NCBI GenBank assembly: GCA_963667455.2
Contig: CAXXFR010000019.1
Span: 310,001-374,000, forward strand
Source of the DNA: Bin55 sp963667455
Lineage (GTDB): Bacteria > Pseudomonadota > Gammaproteobacteria > Pseudomonadales > Azotimanducaceae
Length of the DNA stretch: 64,000 nt
Reading direction: 5' to 3'
Part shown: one piece after another, positions 63,386-64,000 of the stretch
Layout of the letters: each line of letters opens with the position of its first letter
Numbering within the stretch: position 1 is the first letter of the stretch
The notes under the pieces: model-generated
The model's database searches: none
Told to the model about the DNA's origin: nothing
Seen by the model: the letters and a program-made list of their open reading frames with translations, nothing else
Translations under genes and position numbers: made by a program

Positions 63386-64000
63386 GTGACAATCGAGATT
63401 TCGGTTCCAGCATTTCCTGAGTCCATCTCCGAAGGTGAATTGACCAAGTGGTATAAGCAAGTTGGCGACTATGTGGAACGCGACGCGCTTCTCGTCGATG
63501 TTGAAACGGAGAAGACGACTTTGGAAATTCCCAGTCCGGTGTCTGGCGTACTGAAGGAAATTCTGAAGCCTGAGGGAGCAACGGTAGAGGGAAAGGAAGT
63601 CATCGCAGTAATCGAGGAAGGCGTTCAGCCCGAAAGGGAAGAGTCGGGACCGGATTCTGATCAAGAGCAAGTGCCATCCAGAGAGGAAGAGGAAGTGGAC
63701 GGCGAGGTCGTCGCTTCGCCTGCGGCACGACGCTTGGCTCTCGAGCGCGACATACAGCTGGAAACTGTAATCGGTACAGGGCGTGGCGGATTGATTTCTC
63801 GCGACGATGTTGCGGCGGCGATTCGGCAACGGGAGATGGCGGCACAGCAAGCGGCCGCACCGCAACCTAAGACGGGTGAACAACAGCCCGAAGTCGCCGA
63901 AGGCGAACGTGTCGAACGGCGTGTACCGATGACTCGGCTTCGTGCAACGATTGCGAAGAGGTTGGTCGAAGCCCAGCACAACGCTGCCATGCTCACGACC
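63386..64000 (+). CDS. sucB: 2-oxoglutarate dehydrogenase E2 (partial)
   Basis: The first 205 codons of dihydrolipoamide succinyltransferase; the gene leaves the right edge. The lipoyl domain has V-E-T-E-K-T-T-L-E-I with the lipoylated Lys near residue 43. An acidic hinge (E-E-E-E-V-D) leads to the E1/E3-binding domain S-P-A-A-R-R-L-A-L-E-R-D and G-T-G-R-G-G-L-I, then a Gln/Ala-rich linker and the start of the catalytic domain (R-R-V-P-M-T-R-L-R-A-T-I-A-K-R). GTG 63386 follows sucA by one base, with GGAGAAGAG upstream. Confidence 0.95.
   Translation, partial: MTIEISVPAFPESISEGELTKWYKQVGDYVERDALLVDVETEKTTLEIPSPVSGVLKEILKPEGATVEGKEVIAVIEEGVQPEREESGPDSDQEQVPSREEEEVDGEVVASPAARRLALERDIQLETVIGTGRGGLISRDDVAAAIRQREMAAQQAAAPQPKTGEQQPEVAEGERVERRVPMTRLRATIAKRLVEAQHNAAMLTT

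Noticed and set aside
62969..63979. Long minus-strand frame (336 codons) opposite sucA/sucB
   Set aside because: Antisense to confirmed TCA genes, rich in Arg/Leu as shadows are, no recognisable motif.
1..64000. tRNA, rRNA or CRISPR arrays, including tRNA-Sec near selAB
   Set aside because: No T-arm/anticodon pattern, rRNA block or regularly spaced repeats were found by eye; a covariance search would be decisive.

Overview
The window reads as chromosome from a Gram-negative bacterium, most likely an unnamed gammaproteobacterium. The evidence is a divergent gltA // sdhCDAB-sucA-sucB block in the gammaproteobacterial order, a TonB-dependent receptor with the usual EEVIVTGSRI plug start, lipoproteins and signal peptides, PurT, and full selenocysteine factors SelA/SelB. 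GTG and TTG starts are common, and many neighbouring genes overlap by 1-11 bases. I saw no rRNA, tRNA or CRISPR array.

Layout. 1-3527 (-): dipeptide/oligopeptide-type ABC importer (binding protein, two permeases, the second cut by the window edge). 3862-4832 (-): two-gene operon with a HEPN-type protein. 5416-9121 (+): two tandem membrane-anchored helical-repeat proteins. 9785-11434 (+): N-acyl-D-amino-acid deacylase. 11435-13028: sparse, with small putative membrane ORFs and a decayed copy of the start of the next gene. 13029-16159 (+): gamma-carbonic-anhydrase-like protein, purT, gdhA. 16162-19466 (-): selB and selA. 19596-20480 (+): beta-hydroxyacid dehydrogenase. 20587-25103 (-): large adenine methylase with a possible nuclease domain, plus an ICE-type ParB-like protein. 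25293-27336 (+): frameshifted thioredoxin-like exported protein and a small protein. 27540-30905 (+): TonB-dependent receptor.

31241-38261 is a metabolic region: an SDR preceded by a TetR-like operator, a redoxin-cytochrome c-copper monooxygenase fusion, a TauD-type dioxygenase, an acyl-CoA dehydrogenase, an avidin-family protein and an exported amidohydrolase. 38325-41874 (-): sbcC/sbcD. 42347-47556 holds two more members of the helical-repeat family. One is a pseudogene split by an IS1595-type element with a clear target duplication and then broken by several frameshifts; the other is intact and convergent. 47775-49000 (-): exported two-repeat protein and an IS3 transposase relic. 49082-51814 (-): Na+/solute symporter and a protein with two MarR-like units. 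51981-55709 (-): amidohydrolase, Sel1-like protein, thioredoxin lipoprotein. 55809-64000: TCA-cycle block.

The strongest leads are the four-copy helical-repeat family, one copy of which can be reconstructed exactly across the IS; the HEPN operon; the methylase/ParB pair; and the avidin-like protein. The TCA genes, gdhA, purT and selAB are ordinary housekeeping genes.
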